Assembly: GCF_048569485.1 (NCBI RefSeq)
Contig: NC_134358.1
Location: 550,680,097-550,744,096 of the forward strand
DNA from: Anomaloglossus baeobatrachus
Lineage: Eukaryota > Chordata > Amphibia > Anura > Aromobatidae
Direction of reading: 5' to 3'
Length of the DNA stretch: 64,000 nucleotides
This document shows positions 33,751 through 44,396 of the stretch, piece after piece (the first letter of the stretch is position 1; every line of letters begins with the position of its first letter). The translations under genes and the position numbers were made by a program. The notes beneath the pieces are model-generated. The model had not been told where the DNA came from and searched no databases. It saw only the letters and a program-made list of their open reading frames with translations.

Positions 33751-35403
33751 TACAGTTAGGTCCAGAAATATTTGGACAGTGACACAAGTTTTGTTATTTT
33801 AGCTGTTTACAAAAACATGTTCAGAAATACAATTATATATAATATGGGCTGAAAGTGCACACTCCCAGCTGCAATATGAGAGTTTTCACATCCAAATCGG
33901 AGAAAGGGTTTAGGAATCATAGCTCTGTAATGCATAGCCTCCTCTTTTTCAAGGGACCAAAAGTAATTGGACAAGGGACTCTAAGGGCTGCAATTAACTC
34001 TGAAGTCGTCTCCCTCGTTAACCTGTAATCAATGAAGTAGTTAAAAGGTCTGGGGTTGATTACAGGTGTGTGGTTTTGCATTTGGAAGCTGTTGCTGTGA
34101 CCAGACAACATGCGGTCTAAGGAACTCTCAATTGAGGTGAAGCAGAACATCCTGAGGCTGAAAAAAAAGAAAAAATCCATCAGAGAGATAGCAGACATGC
34201 TTGGAGTAGCAAAATCAACAGTCGGGTACATTCTGAGAAAAAAGGAATTGACTGGTGAGCTTGGGAACTCAAAAAGGCCTGGGCGTCCACGGATGACAAC
34301 AGTGGTGGATGATCGCCGCATACTTTCTTTGGTGAAGAAGAACCCGTTCACAACATCAACTGAAGTCCAGAACACTCTCAGTGAAGTAGGTGTATCTGTC
34401 TCTAAGTCAACAGTAAAGAGAAGACTCCATGAAAGTAAATACAAAGGGTTCACATCTAGATGCAAACCATTCATCAATTCCAAAAATAGACAGGCTAGAG
34501 TTAAATTTGCTGAAAAACACCTCATGAAGCCAGCTCAGTTCTGGAAAAGTATTCTATGGACAGATGAGACAAAGATCAACCTGTACCAGAATGATGGGAA
34601 GAAAAAAGTTTGGAGAAGAAAGGGAACGGCACATGATCCAAGGCACACCACATCCTCTGTAAAACATGGTGGAGGCAACGTGATGGCATGGGCATGCATG
34701 GCTTTCAATGGCACTGGGTCACTTGTGTTTATTGATGACATAACAGCAGACAAGAGTAGCCGGATGAATTCTGAAGTGTACCGGGATATACTTTCAGGCC
34801 AGATTCAGCCAAATGCCGCAAAGTTGATCGGACGGCGCTTCATAGTACAGATGGACAATGACCCCAAGCATACAGCCAAAGCTACCCAGGAGTTCATGAG
34901 TGCAAAAAAGTGGAACATTCTGCAATGGCCAAGTCAATCACCAGATCTTAACCCAATTGAGCATGCATTTCACTTGCTCAAATCCAGACTTAAGACGGAA
35001 AGACCCACAAACAAGCAAGACCTGAAGGCTGCGGCTGTAAAGGCCTGGCAAAGCATTAAGAAGGAGGAAACCCAGCGTTTGGTGATGTCCATGGGTTCCA
35101 GACTTAAGGCAGTGATTGCCTCCAAAGGATTCGCAACAAAATATTGAAAATAAAAATATTTTGTTTGGGTTTGGTTTATTTGTCCAATTACTTTTGACCT
35201 CCTAAAATGTGGAGTGTTTGTAAAGAAATGTGACAATTCCTACAATTTCTATCAGATATTTTTGTTCAAACCTTCAAATTAAACGTTACAATCTGCACTT
35301 GAATTCTGTTGTAGAGGTTTCATTTCAAATCCAATGTGGTGGCATGCAGAGCCCAACTCGCCAAAATTGTGTCACTGTCCAAATATTTCTGGACCTAACT
35401 GTA
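33751..35403 (+). mobile_element. Tc1/mariner element A, complete
   Basis: The ends are perfect inverted repeats beginning TACAGTTAGGTCCAGAAATA and continuing to about 33787 (mirror at about 35367-35403), each with the TA target dinucleotide. A second inner repeat, CAAAAGTAATTGGACAA at about 33958, is mirrored at about 35181, so the terminal repeats are about 205 bp with the inverted/direct repeat arrangement of this family. Element length 1.65 kb with one intact transposase frame, so it looks complete and possibly active or only recently silent. Confidence 0.95.
34110..35147 (+). CDS. Tc1/mariner transposase A (345 aa, intact)
   Basis: Cut-and-paste transposase that binds its inverted repeats and inserts at TA. 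Residues 1-110 form two helix-turn-helix units (SIREIADMLGVAKSTVGYI, then STEVQNTLSEVGVSVSKSTV) joined by a GRPR AT-hook-like motif (KRPGRPRM). A basic KKKKKS run lies near residue 20. The catalytic domain has D152 (WTDETKI), D249 (MDNDPKHTA) and E284 (LNPIEH), with 34 residues between the last two, i.e. the DD34E signature. It ends in KGFATKY, typical of the family. No stop or frameshift is present. It sits centrally between matching terminal repeats. Confidence 0.95.
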   Translation: MRSKELSIEVKQNILRLKKKKKSIREIADMLGVAKSTVGYILRKKELTGELGNSKRPGRPRMTTVVDDRRILSLVKKNPFTTSTEVQNTLSEVGVSVSKSTVKRRLHESKYKGFTSRCKPFINSKNRQARVKFAEKHLMKPAQFWKSILWTDETKINLYQNDGKKKVWRRKGTAHDPRHTTSSVKHGGGNVMAWACMAFNGTGSLVFIDDITADKSSRMNSEVYRDILSGQIQPNAAKLIGRRFIVQMDNDPKHTAKATQEFMSAKKWNILQWPSQSPDLNPIEHAFHLLKSRLKTERPTNKQDLKAAAVKAWQSIKKEETQRLVMSMGSRLKAVIASKGFATKY

Positions 35404-36670
35404 GGTGTTTTATTGTTGTGGATGACATATTAGTATGGGCTGTTGCACTTATTTAAAGGGCACCTGATGGGACAGATGGTAGGTCTCAGACTACCATAGA
35501 CACCATTACACAATGCAGGAATGATAGAGTCACTGATCTTAGCTGTGATGTAATGAAGCAAAGCTGCCAACACTAAAGAAAACTGGTGGATAGAGTCTAT
35601 AGGTGTCACGCTTGCCGGGTGTAGCAAGCGTGGCGAGGTGCATTCAGACCTACGTACGTCTGATGCACAAGAAAAACAGAAGAAACGGGGAGTACTGGGG
35701 ACACAGAAACAACGGGAGGTCCTGGAACTAAGAAGAGGGGTAGGTGGGCACTTCCTAATAACACCTGCACCAGTCCCTATACAGTCTCTACAACTGTCGC
35801 TGAACGGGGACCTGAGACCCTCGGAAAACCCTATAGTAGCCCTGACTAGTGAGGGGCAGGTGGGGTTCACTAGACCTCACCGCTGCACTAACAACACACC
35901 AGGGACGTAACGACAAACAGGAGGGGACCTCTACTGCAGAACCTTCCTCCAAGGCGGCCAGAGACCAAAAGACTTTGTATCTTCAGCAGGGATTGCTGAG
36001 ATACACCATTATTTAACCCTGATAAGCGTGACTACAAAGGAAGTGTAGCAGAAAACACTCAGCAAGGAACTGCTTGGTAAGGCTGCAAGAGAAAAACTGA
36101 TACTTTAACCACTTCAGTGCCAAAAGAAACTAAACCTATGAAATGTAGAGAGCCAGATGAGAGGCTCCTTTCCAAAAGCTGCTATTGGTCTCTACATGCA
36201 GGGAGACGGACGGGACAATTGGTTTTAAAGAATAGCCTTCATAATAATTTTTATTCCATTAATCAATAGTACACGTGAAGGTAAGAAACTTTATTACAGT
36301 TCTTATCAGAGCTCATGTTTCAAAAGATTCAACCATATTTGTCAACCCCAGGCATACCCCCTGCAAAAGCGGACGTGATCTTTGAAGAACGCCTTAAGTT
36401 GGGACCATGTTGGACCCCATGGCCATCCCCCATGGCTGTCACTAAAAATTCCCAAACAGAAAGTAATTCTGTAAGACTATGAACCCTAGCAGTTCCAGAA
36501 TGAAACATATACACACCGGGGACATGTCCGAGGCGGCCAGTTATTGAACACTGGACCTATACTTTAATTAATCCAAATGTAAATGAACATCATAGAGACA
36601 GTCTGCAATAGGGGTCATGACATGAGTAATTCTGATTACGTTGTTGTTCATTGTTACCGATGTAAACAGT
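35404..36670. other. Unannotated spacer with probable old repeat
   Basis: Contains a short inverted repeat GCTTGCCGGG...TAGCAAGC near 35610 and C/G-rich text to about 36100 that looks repeat-derived. I recognise no gene or known element. Confidence 0.35.
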
Positions 36671-36960
36671 CCCGGTGGTGTTTTGCACATGCACGCTGGC
36701 CCGTGGGATCTCTGAGCCGTGGCGGTGGCCTTTTATCCCCCTCGGTGAGCTGTTGCCTTCAATCGGGACTTTGGGTGGGACAGGACCTCTAGTCCTGGCT
36801 GCAATCAGTTAATTAACCAGTTCCAGTCACTTCTGGACCTAGCTTCAGGGTCTGAGTACCCCCCTGTGTGTTCCGGTTTCCGAGTCGGTTCCCCGGGTCG
36901 GTACCGGCGGGCTACAACCCTGTCCCGGTCCACCTCGGTTCCACCATCCATTCTTCTGGT
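36671..36960. mobile_element. Fragment of the LTR family seen at 53-54 kb
   Basis: GGTGAGCTGTTGCCTTCAAT at about 36742 and CGGTTCCCCGGGTCGGTACC with GGCGGGCTACAACCC at about 36888 resemble GAGCGGTTGCCTTCAGACGG (53700) and CCCCGGTTCGGTACCAGCGG (53841). It is a short, diverged fossil piece without its own ends. Confidence 0.5.
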
Positions 36961-37204
36961 GATACTGCTTGCCAATATTGCATACTTACTGTTTAGAATA
37001 GACCAGGCCTCAGGCCTTTGTCATAAATACCTTTCCAAAGTTCAAAGACTCTATTCACTAGAAGATGGCCTCAGAAGAGAACCCTTGACCCTGTACCCTT
37101 TAATTCTGGGCCTAAGGGCGCCATCTTCAGGAGAGTACCAATATCCGCAATCACTGCATATTCCTAGAGAGCACAAAGATTGACCTGATTGGGTGGTGAC
37201 ATTA

Positions 37205-37602
37205 TGTGGTTATGTTAGGCTTTGTTCGCACATACCTGCTGAATATTCTACAGTGATTTGACACCACATGTGCGTTTCAAATCGCTGCAGAAACACTGGA
37301 TAATTGATGCAGTGTTTCAGCAGAATAAATCCCGATTTCATGCGCTATGGCTGCTGCCCCCACCATAGACAGTGGGAGCTGCATGCATAGCGCATGGAAT
37401 AATTGACATGCTCATTTTATGATTGCACAGATTTGGGTCAAAATTTTAGCACCTAAATCGCTACGTTCTAAAAAGCAACGTGCGCACGTGTCATGCACAA
37501 TCTTCATAAATTGTACAGGGGACGCAGGACGCATGCATTTACACTGCAGTGCGATACCCAGCGTAAATGCATGTTATTATGCAACATGCGCACACAACCT
37601 TA
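37205..37602. mobile_element. MITE-like element with TTAGG(C)-TTGT-CGCACA ends
   Basis: The left end TTAGGCTTTGTTCGCACAT is mirrored imperfectly by ATGCGCACACAACCTTA at the right. The interior is rich in GCG/CAT words typical of these elements. Related ends occur at 21587, 50271, 52003 and 57147. It is non-coding and non-autonomous. Confidence 0.55.
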
Positions 37603-37984
37603 GAGGGATAGGCTGTGTCTGACTGTCTGATATACAGTGCCTACAAGTAGTATTCAACCCCCTGCAGATTTAGGTTTACACATTCGGAATTAACTTGGCA
37701 TTGTGACATTTGGACTGTAGATCAGCCTGGAAGTGTGAAATGCAGCAAAAAAGAATGTTATTTCTTTATTTATTTTTTTTTTTAAATTGTGAAAAGTTTA
37801 TTCAGAGGGTCATTTATTATTCAACCCCTCAAACCACCAGAATTCTGTTTGGTTCCCCTAAAGTATTAAGAAGTATTTCAGGCACAAAGAACAATGAGCT
37901 TCACATGTTTGGATTAATTATCTCTTTTTCCAGCCTTTTCTGACTAATTAAGACCCTCCCCAAACTTGTGAACAGCACTCATAC

Positions 37985-39007
37985 TTGGTCAACATGGGAA
38001 AGACAAAGGAGCATTCCAAGGCCATCAGAGACAAGATCGTGGAGGGTCACAAGGCTGGCAAGGGGTACAAAACCCTTTCCAAGGAGTTGGGCCTACCTGT
38101 CTCCACTGTTGGGAGCATCATCCGGAAGTGGAAGGCTTATGGAACTACTGTTAGCCTTCCACGGCCTGGACAGCCTTTGAAAGTTTCCACCCGTGCCAAG
38201 GCCAGGCTTGTCCGAAGAGTCAAGGCTAACCCAAGGACAACAAGGAAGGAGCTCCGGGAAGATCTCATGGCAGTGGGGACATTGGTTTCAGTCAATACCA
38301 TAAGTAACATACTCCACCGCAATGGTCTCCGTTCCAGACGAGCCCGTAAGGTACCTTTACTTTCAAAGCGTCATGTCAAGGCTCGTCTACAGTTTGCTCA
38401 TGATCACTTGGAGGACTCTGAGACAGACTGGTTCAAGGTTCTCTGGTCTGATGAGACCAAGATCGAGATCTTTGGTGCCAACCACACACGTGACGTTTGG
38501 AGACTGGATGGCACTGCATACGACCCCAAGAATACCATCCCTACAGTCAAGCATGGTGATGGCAGCATCATGCTGTGGGGCTGTTTCTCAGCCAAGGGGC
38601 CTGGCCATCTGGTCCGCATCCATGGGAAGATGGATAGCACGGCCTACCTGGAGATTTTGGCCAAGAACCTCCGCTCCTCCATCAAGAATCTTAAGATGGG
38701 TCGTCATTTCATCTTCCAACAAGACAACGACCCAAAGCACACAGCCAAGAAAACCAAGGCCTGGTTCAAGAGGGAAAAAATCAAGGTGTTGCAGTGGCCT
38801 AGTCAGTCTCCTGACCTTAATCCAATTGAAAACTTGTGGAAGGAGCTCAAGATTAAAGTCCACATGAGACACCCAAAGAACCTAGATAACTTGGAGAAGA
38901 TCTGCATGGAGGAGTGGGCCAAGATAACTCCAGAGACCTGTGCCGGCCTGATCAGGTCTTATAAAAGCCGATTATTAGCTGTAATTGCAAACAAGGGTGT
39001 GAGGTAA
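37985..39007 (+). pseudogene. Tc1/mariner transposase B, last codons displaced
   Basis: A DD34E transposase open from 37985 (second possible start at 37994, MGKTKEHSKA). N-terminal helix-turn-helix units include TLSKELGLPVSTVGSII and the RPGQP linker. Catalytic residues are D156 (WSDETKI), D247 (QDNDPKHTA) and E282 (LNPIEN). All are intact. The frame enters the LTR retrotransposon at 38998 and stops there after three foreign codons; the original last five codons (YSTKY) and stop lie at 45704-45721 after the 5-bp target duplication. The lost tail is outside the catalytic core. Confidence 0.92.
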
Positions 39008-40303
39008 AGCCTGGGATATGAAGAGGAATTATGACGAGGAGTCATAATTGCTCTCATCACTCCCTGGCAGTGCCCCCTCCCTTCTTATTCTCAATGTGCA
39101 GCATCTGGAAGGTGTCACATTCCACTTACACATCCATGGCCATGTCCTGTGATATGGAAATGAGATGATGTGAGGACAATGGATCCAGGATGACTCCCTG
39201 CCGTCACCCTGTAGCTGGGGCTGCTATCTCATTAGCAAGGCTATGGAAGTAGCCAGACAGAACGACTCCAGTAAAAAATGGTTCATATCTCGCAAGCCAT
39301 ATTTCCGATAAATATGGCAACCATAGAAATGGTGTCTCCGCATGTGGACGATGCTGGCACACCCTTTTTATGGAAGTAGGACATTGGGAAACACACCAAA
39401 CGTGATATCAGCCATATGGGAACTCGTAGACAGGTCATGAGTCCCCTCGTTCTGTAGCTAAATTCATAACTGTCACAATGAGAGCGTTGACGTCCGTCTA
39501 CGACGCTCCCAGGCACAGTTATGGCCAAAATCCCCTTTTCTGGATAATTCTGATCCATGCAGGGGGAGTGGCAGTGCTTCCCCGTGAGGTCACTAAGGTA
39601 GGAGGAGACCTGGATTTGCCCAGGTTGATAACCCTGCTTCGGCCATTTTCCAAGGTTCTTCTCGCTGGGGGCACGTGCAGGAAACATCTGTGGGAGTTCC
39701 TGGAAACCTGGTCTACAGCGCCCCCCTGTGGCCAGACGCAACAAGGTAACTGCTGGAACTGTGTATGCCTGTTTGTAACCCATGCTTTGACTGTAACTGT
39801 ACTGTGACATAACTGTATATTCTGTAGATTCCCTATTGTATATATTGTAGTTTCTAGTGTGCTTTAGGCGATTAAATTATATAATTAATCTTGGGCTGTT
39901 CTGTTATCTCGATCTTGAATCCCACGTCTGTGTGTTCGGCTAATAGTTACCGTGAAGCGGTTGGTGGCAGCGAGTTGTGCCAAGGATTATTGTGGGGAGG
40001 CCAGTGAGATTCGGGAAGATATTATATATTCCGCCCGCGGAGGTCGGGGGAATATATACCTTACTCTCACCGGGGACCCTTCAATAATCGGCATAAGTAG
40101 TATAGCGGCCTCCTTGCTTATCGTCGGGCAATTCCATAATTGGCCTGACTATAAGAGGGGCGCTAGAGAGCGCGTCACGTGCTCTGTCTGTCGGTCGGGA
40201 GGTATAAAGGAGGGGTGACCCCCCCACTTGGTACCCCCCGATCGTGACGTACTGGTAGCCAGCGCGGGGGATTTCTGAGTGTACCCCCCGGTGGTTTCTG
40301 ACA
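38998..40303 (+). repeat. 5' LTR of the Gmr1-type element
   Basis: 1306 bp, TG...CA ends, nearly identical to 44392-45697. Short open frames within it occur twice, once per LTR, and are not genes. Confidence 0.95.
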
Positions 40304-40505
40304 TATTGGTGGCAAGCGGTGGGATCGAGATAATAGTGTGTGTGAGTGTGAGACCCATACTCCCAGACACTAAAGACTGCCTGCAGCAGCTGTGGCTGCT
40401 GGGGTCTTCAGACTAGCTCAACACTAGAGTGTCAGAGTGCAGATACTGTAAGGTGTGTGGAGGCATCAGGTGTCAGTTCTGTGTCAGTGACCAAAGTCTG
40501 CAACA

Positions 40506-43500
40506 ATGGCTGAGAGCACCAGGAGCAAAACCAAAGGAATGGCCGATGCGCAGGCCAGAGACGATGAGGAGGTTGTCCACGAGTCCTCCAGGAGCCCGAC
40601 GCCAGAGAACGGCTCTGCAGAGGACATCGCACAACCTAGCACTGCTGGGCAAAATGAGGAAGAGCTCGCCCAAGGGTCCTCAACGAGCCAGATGCCAGCC
40701 CTCCGCTCTGCAATGGACAGTGAATCGCCTAGCTCTGCAGCGTGCCGCAGATCACCACGTGCCATTCCACCGAGCCTGGGAGGCTCGGATAGCCTTCTTC
40801 AAATGGCTATGGCCCTACGCCAGGCTGGAGACCGGGAGGGCTACGACATACTCATGGCCGAGCGAGAGCGGCAGGCAGAGCGGCAAGCAGCGCGTGAGGC
40901 TGCGGAGCGGCAGGCAGCGCGTGAAGAGCGCCAGGCAGAGCGTGACTACCAGCTGCAGCTAGCTCAGCTCCGGCCCTCATCAGCCGCTCGTGACCTTCGA
41001 GACACCATAGACACACACTCAGCTGCAGCTGTGACAGGGGAGGGGGTCAGAGAAAGGTGTGACAATGCCTCTACAAGTAACCAGCCTGTGAGCTGGGATC
41101 TGTTGCCCTCTGCAGGGATAAGCAGAGAGCAGGGTGCTGCAGGGGGAGGACCAGTGTGTGGGGTGGGGGCTACCACAGCAAATGTGGGGTCCCCAGAGAT
41201 TTCACAGCGGGGTTCTGTTGCTGCAGGGGGGGAACAGGCAGGTGAGATTGGGGCCGGTCCAGGAGCGGAAGTGCTCCCAGGTAAGATCTCGGTGCAGGGT
41301 TCCCCCACAACCGGGGTGTCAGGAAGCCAGGTAGGTCTGCCTGAACCGGCGACTTGGTCAGGAACGGAGGAGGAGCAGGCACGACCCACGGTCGCAGCGG
41401 CTGTGGCCGCTGTCACCCGCAGTGGGAGTGCTGGAAGCCAAGGGGCCTCCCGGAGGTCCGATAGCTCTTCCCCTTCTGACCAAGTGGCAGCCGAGTCAGG
41501 TGGAGGCCAGGACACAGGTCCCGGGGTACTGACTGAAGATGTGACAGTCTCGTCGATTCTGGCCACATCTAGTCAGGGGTTTCAGGCAGCGTTAGAAGCT
41601 GACGACAGCCTGAAAGCTCTTAAGGAGCAGGCGGCACAGCCTCCCTCGGACTCGGACCCGGAGCGAGTGGTCTGGGACCAAGGACGGCTGTACCGGGCCA
41701 CGGTCCAGCAGGGTTCACCGGAGGCGTGGCCCAGGGACCGACAGTTGGTGGTACCCTATCCGTTCCGGACGGAGTTGTTGCGGATCGCACATGAGATTCC
41801 GATGGCCGGACACCTAGGGATCGCTAAGACCAAGGCCAGGTTAAACCAGCATTTCTACTGGCCAAAAATGGGGGCCGATGTGGCTGCCTACTGCCGTTCG
41901 TGTGAAACCTGTCAGAGAGTGGGGAAGGCGGGGCCACGCCCCAAAGCCCCACTGGTATCTCTGCCAATCATCGATGAGCCTTTCAGGAGGGTGGCTGTGG
42001 ATCTGGTCGGCCCGCTGGCCATCCCCAGCAGCTCCGGGAAACGCTTCATACTGACGGTAGTGGACTATGCCACCCGGTACCCAGAAGCAGTGGCCTTGTC
42101 GTCCATTCGGGCTGACAAGGTGGCCACCGCATTGCTGGAGATTTTCTCCCGAGTGGGTTTTCCCCAGGAAATGCTCACTGACCGGGGGACCCAATTCATG
42201 TCCCAGCTGATGGAGGCCCTCTGTAAGCAAGTCCAGGTGCGACATCTGGTGGCCAGCCCGTACCATCCACAGACTAATGGCCTGTGCGAGCGGTTCAATG
42301 GCACCTTAAAGCAGATGCTTAAGATGTTGGTCGACTCCCATGGGCGTGACTGGGAGCGGTATCTCCCACACCTGTTATTTGCTTACCGGGAGGTTCCACA
42401 GGCCTCAACAGGATTCTCACCGTTTGAGCTCCTGTACGGGCGACGTGTGCGGGGCCCCCTGGCTCTGGTGAAAGAGGCTTGGGAAGGGGATTTGGCCACC
42501 CCTGGAGTGTCGGTTATCGAGTATGTCATGCGCTTCCGGGACAAAATGCAGGCCTTGACGCAACTGGTACACGACAATATGGCTCAAGCCCAGGCCGATC
42601 AGAAGCGTTGGTACGACCAGAACGCTTGTGAGAGGACCTACCAAGTGGGTCAAGAGGTGTGGGTACTGGTCCCCGTACCACAGGACAAGCTTCAGGCAGC
42701 CTGGGAAGGCCCATACCTCGTGTACCAGCAGCTCAATCCTGTGACGTACCTGGTCACCCTGGACCCTGCCCGTGGAAGGCGGAAGCCCTTCCATGTGAAC
42801 ATGATGAAGGCACATCATGAGCGGGAGGCATGTGCGCTCCCCGTGTGCAACCTGCCCGAGGAGGGAGAAGCGGAAACCCTCTTGGATATGCTAGCCCAGG
42901 TTAGGGCAGGCGGATCCCTTGAGGATGTGGAGGTTGGCCACCAGCTCTTGGAGGACCAACGGTCCCAGCTGTGGGCCACCCTACACCCCTTCCGGGGGTT
43001 GTTTACCAACCAGCCCGGAAGGACTGACTTGGCTGTCCATCACGTGGACACTGGGGATCATCCCCCGATCCGGCGTTCAGCATATCGGGTCTCCCTGGAA
43101 GTGCAGCAACACATGCGCCAGGAGATTGACGAGATGCTGAAGCTGGGGGTGATCCAGGCATCCAACAGCGCTTGGGCCTCGCCTGTAGTCCTCGTCCCTA
43201 AGAAGGACCGAACCACTCGGTTCTGCGTGGACTACAGGGGGCTCAATGCTGTCACGGTCGCCGATGCGTACCCAATGCCACGCATCGATGACCTGCTCGA
43301 TCAGTTGGCCGGGGCTCAGTACCTGACCATCATGGACCTGAGCCGGGGATATTGGCAGATCCCCCTGACTCGCAAGGCCAGGGAACGCTCTGCCTTTATT
43401 ACCCCATTTGGACTGTACGAGTCCACGGTGATGCCATTCGGGATGAGGAATGCCCCTGCCACTTTCCAGCGGATGGTCAACACCCTGCTCAAGGGACTTG

Positions 43501-44396
43501 AAGGGTACGCGGCCGCGTACCTGGATGACATTGCCGTCTTCAGTCCCACCTGGGAGGACCACCTAGAGCATCTAGCACAGGTGCTCAGGCGGATCCACCG
43601 GGCAGGTTTGACCATCAAGCCGGGAAAGTGTCAGCTGGCCATGAGCGAGGTCCAGTACCTCGGTCACCGGGTAGGTGGGGGAACGCTGAAGCCCGAGCCT
43701 GAGAAAGTGGAGGCCATCGCATCCTGGCCCACCCCCAGGACCAAGAAGCAGGTGATGTCCTTCTTGGGGACCGCTGGGTACTATAGGAGGTTTGTTCCAC
43801 GCTATAGTAGCCTGGCAAAGCCCTTGACGGACCTCACCAAGAAGAAGCTGCCCTCTGCAGTCGATTGGACAATGGACTGCGAGACAGCCTTCCGGGCCCT
43901 AAAGGACGCCCTGTCCAGCCCGCCCGTGCTACAGGCAGCCGACTTCACGCGGCCGTTTGTAGTACAGACCGACGCCAGTGACTTCGGCCTCGGTGCGGTG
44001 CTCAGCCAGGTGGGCTCTGCGAGCCAAGAGCACCCAGTCTTGTACCTGAGCAGGAAGCTGTTACCAAGGGAAGTGGCCTATTCCACGATGGAGAAGGAGT
44101 GCCTGGCCATAGTGTGGGCCCTGCAGCGTCTGCAACCCTATCTATACGGGCGCCACTTCATCGTGGAGACGGACCACAATCCCCTCAGCTGGTTGCACAC
44201 CGTCTCTGGGACGAATGGGCGATTGTTGCGATGGAGCCTTGCGCTCCAGCAATACGACTTCACCATTCGCCACAAAAGGGGCCGTGACCACGGTAACGCA
44301 GACGGGCTGTCCAGACAAGGAGGGGTCGCGGACGGGCGCACGGGGGAACACCGGAGTGTGCTGCCCCCTAGCGCCCTCAAAAGGGGGGAGGTGTGA
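40506..44396 (+). CDS. Gmr1-type polyprotein: integrase - reverse transcriptase - RNase H (1296 aa)
   Basis: A single frame begins 202 bp after the 5' LTR and ends just inside the 3' LTR. Residues 1-390 are low complexity with an RQAERQAAREAAERQ coiled-coil stretch at about 118-160; no standard capsid, zinc-knuckle or protease block is recognisable to me. Residues about 420-475 form the integrase HHCC zinc domain (HEIPMAGH, CRSCETC). The integrase core follows with DLVGP (about 499), TDRGTQF (about 557) and CERFNGT (about 592). Reverse transcriptase spans about 840-1020 (PKKDRTTRFCVDYRGLNAV, YLDDIAVFS), then RNase H at about 1140-1270 (TDASDFGLGAVL, ETDHNPLSWL). Integrase precedes reverse transcriptase, unlike ordinary gypsy elements. 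Confidence 0.93.
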   Translation: MAESTRSKTKGMADAQARDDEEVVHESSRSPTPENGSAEDIAQPSTAGQNEEELAQGSSTSQMPALRSAMDSESPSSAACRRSPRAIPPSLGGSDSLLQMAMALRQAGDREGYDILMAERERQAERQAAREAAERQAAREERQAERDYQLQLAQLRPSSAARDLRDTIDTHSAAAVTGEGVRERCDNASTSNQPVSWDLLPSAGISREQGAAGGGPVCGVGATTANVGSPEISQRGSVAAGGEQAGEIGAGPGAEVLPGKISVQGSPTTGVSGSQVGLPEPATWSGTEEEQARPTVAAAVAAVTRSGSAGSQGASRRSDSSSPSDQVAAESGGGQDTGPGVLTEDVTVSSILATSSQGFQAALEADDSLKALKEQAAQPPSDSDPERVVWDQGRLYRATVQQGSPEAWPRDRQLVVPYPFRTELLRIAHEIPMAGHLGIAKTKARLNQHFYWPKMGADVAAYCRSCETCQRVGKAGPRPKAPLVSLPIIDEPFRRVAVDLVGPLAIPSSSGKRFILTVVDYATRYPEAVALSSIRADKVATALLEIFSRVGFPQEMLTDRGTQFMSQLMEALCKQVQVRHLVASPYHPQTNGLCERFNGTLKQMLKMLVDSHGRDWERYLPHLLFAYREVPQASTGFSPFELLYGRRVRGPLALVKEAWEGDLATPGVSVIEYVMRFRDKMQALTQLVHDNMAQAQADQKRWYDQNACERTYQVGQEVWVLVPVPQDKLQAAWEGPYLVYQQLNPVTYLVTLDPARGRRKPFHVNMMKAHHEREACALPVCNLPEEGEAETLLDMLAQVRAGGSLEDVEVGHQLLEDQRSQLWATLHPFRGLFTNQPGRTDLAVHHVDTGDHPPIRRSAYRVSLEVQQHMRQEIDEMLKLGVIQASNSAWASPVVLVPKKDRTTRFCVDYRGLNAVTVADAYPMPRIDDLLDQLAGAQYLTIMDLSRGYWQIPLTRKARERSAFITPFGLYESTVMPFGMRNAPATFQRMVNTLLKGLEGYAAAYLDDIAVFSPTWEDHLEHLAQVLRRIHRAGLTIKPGKCQLAMSEVQYLGHRVGGGTLKPEPEKVEAIASWPTPRTKKQVMSFLGTAGYYRRFVPRYSSLAKPLTDLTKKKLPSAVDWTMDCETAFRALKDALSSPPVLQAADFTRPFVVQTDASDFGLGAVLSQVGSASQEHPVLYLSRKLLPREVAYSTMEKECLAIVWALQRLQPYLYGRHFIVETDHNPLSWLHTVSGTNGRLLRWSLALQQYDFTIRHKRGRDHGNADGLSRQGGVADGRTGEHRSVLPPSALKRGEV

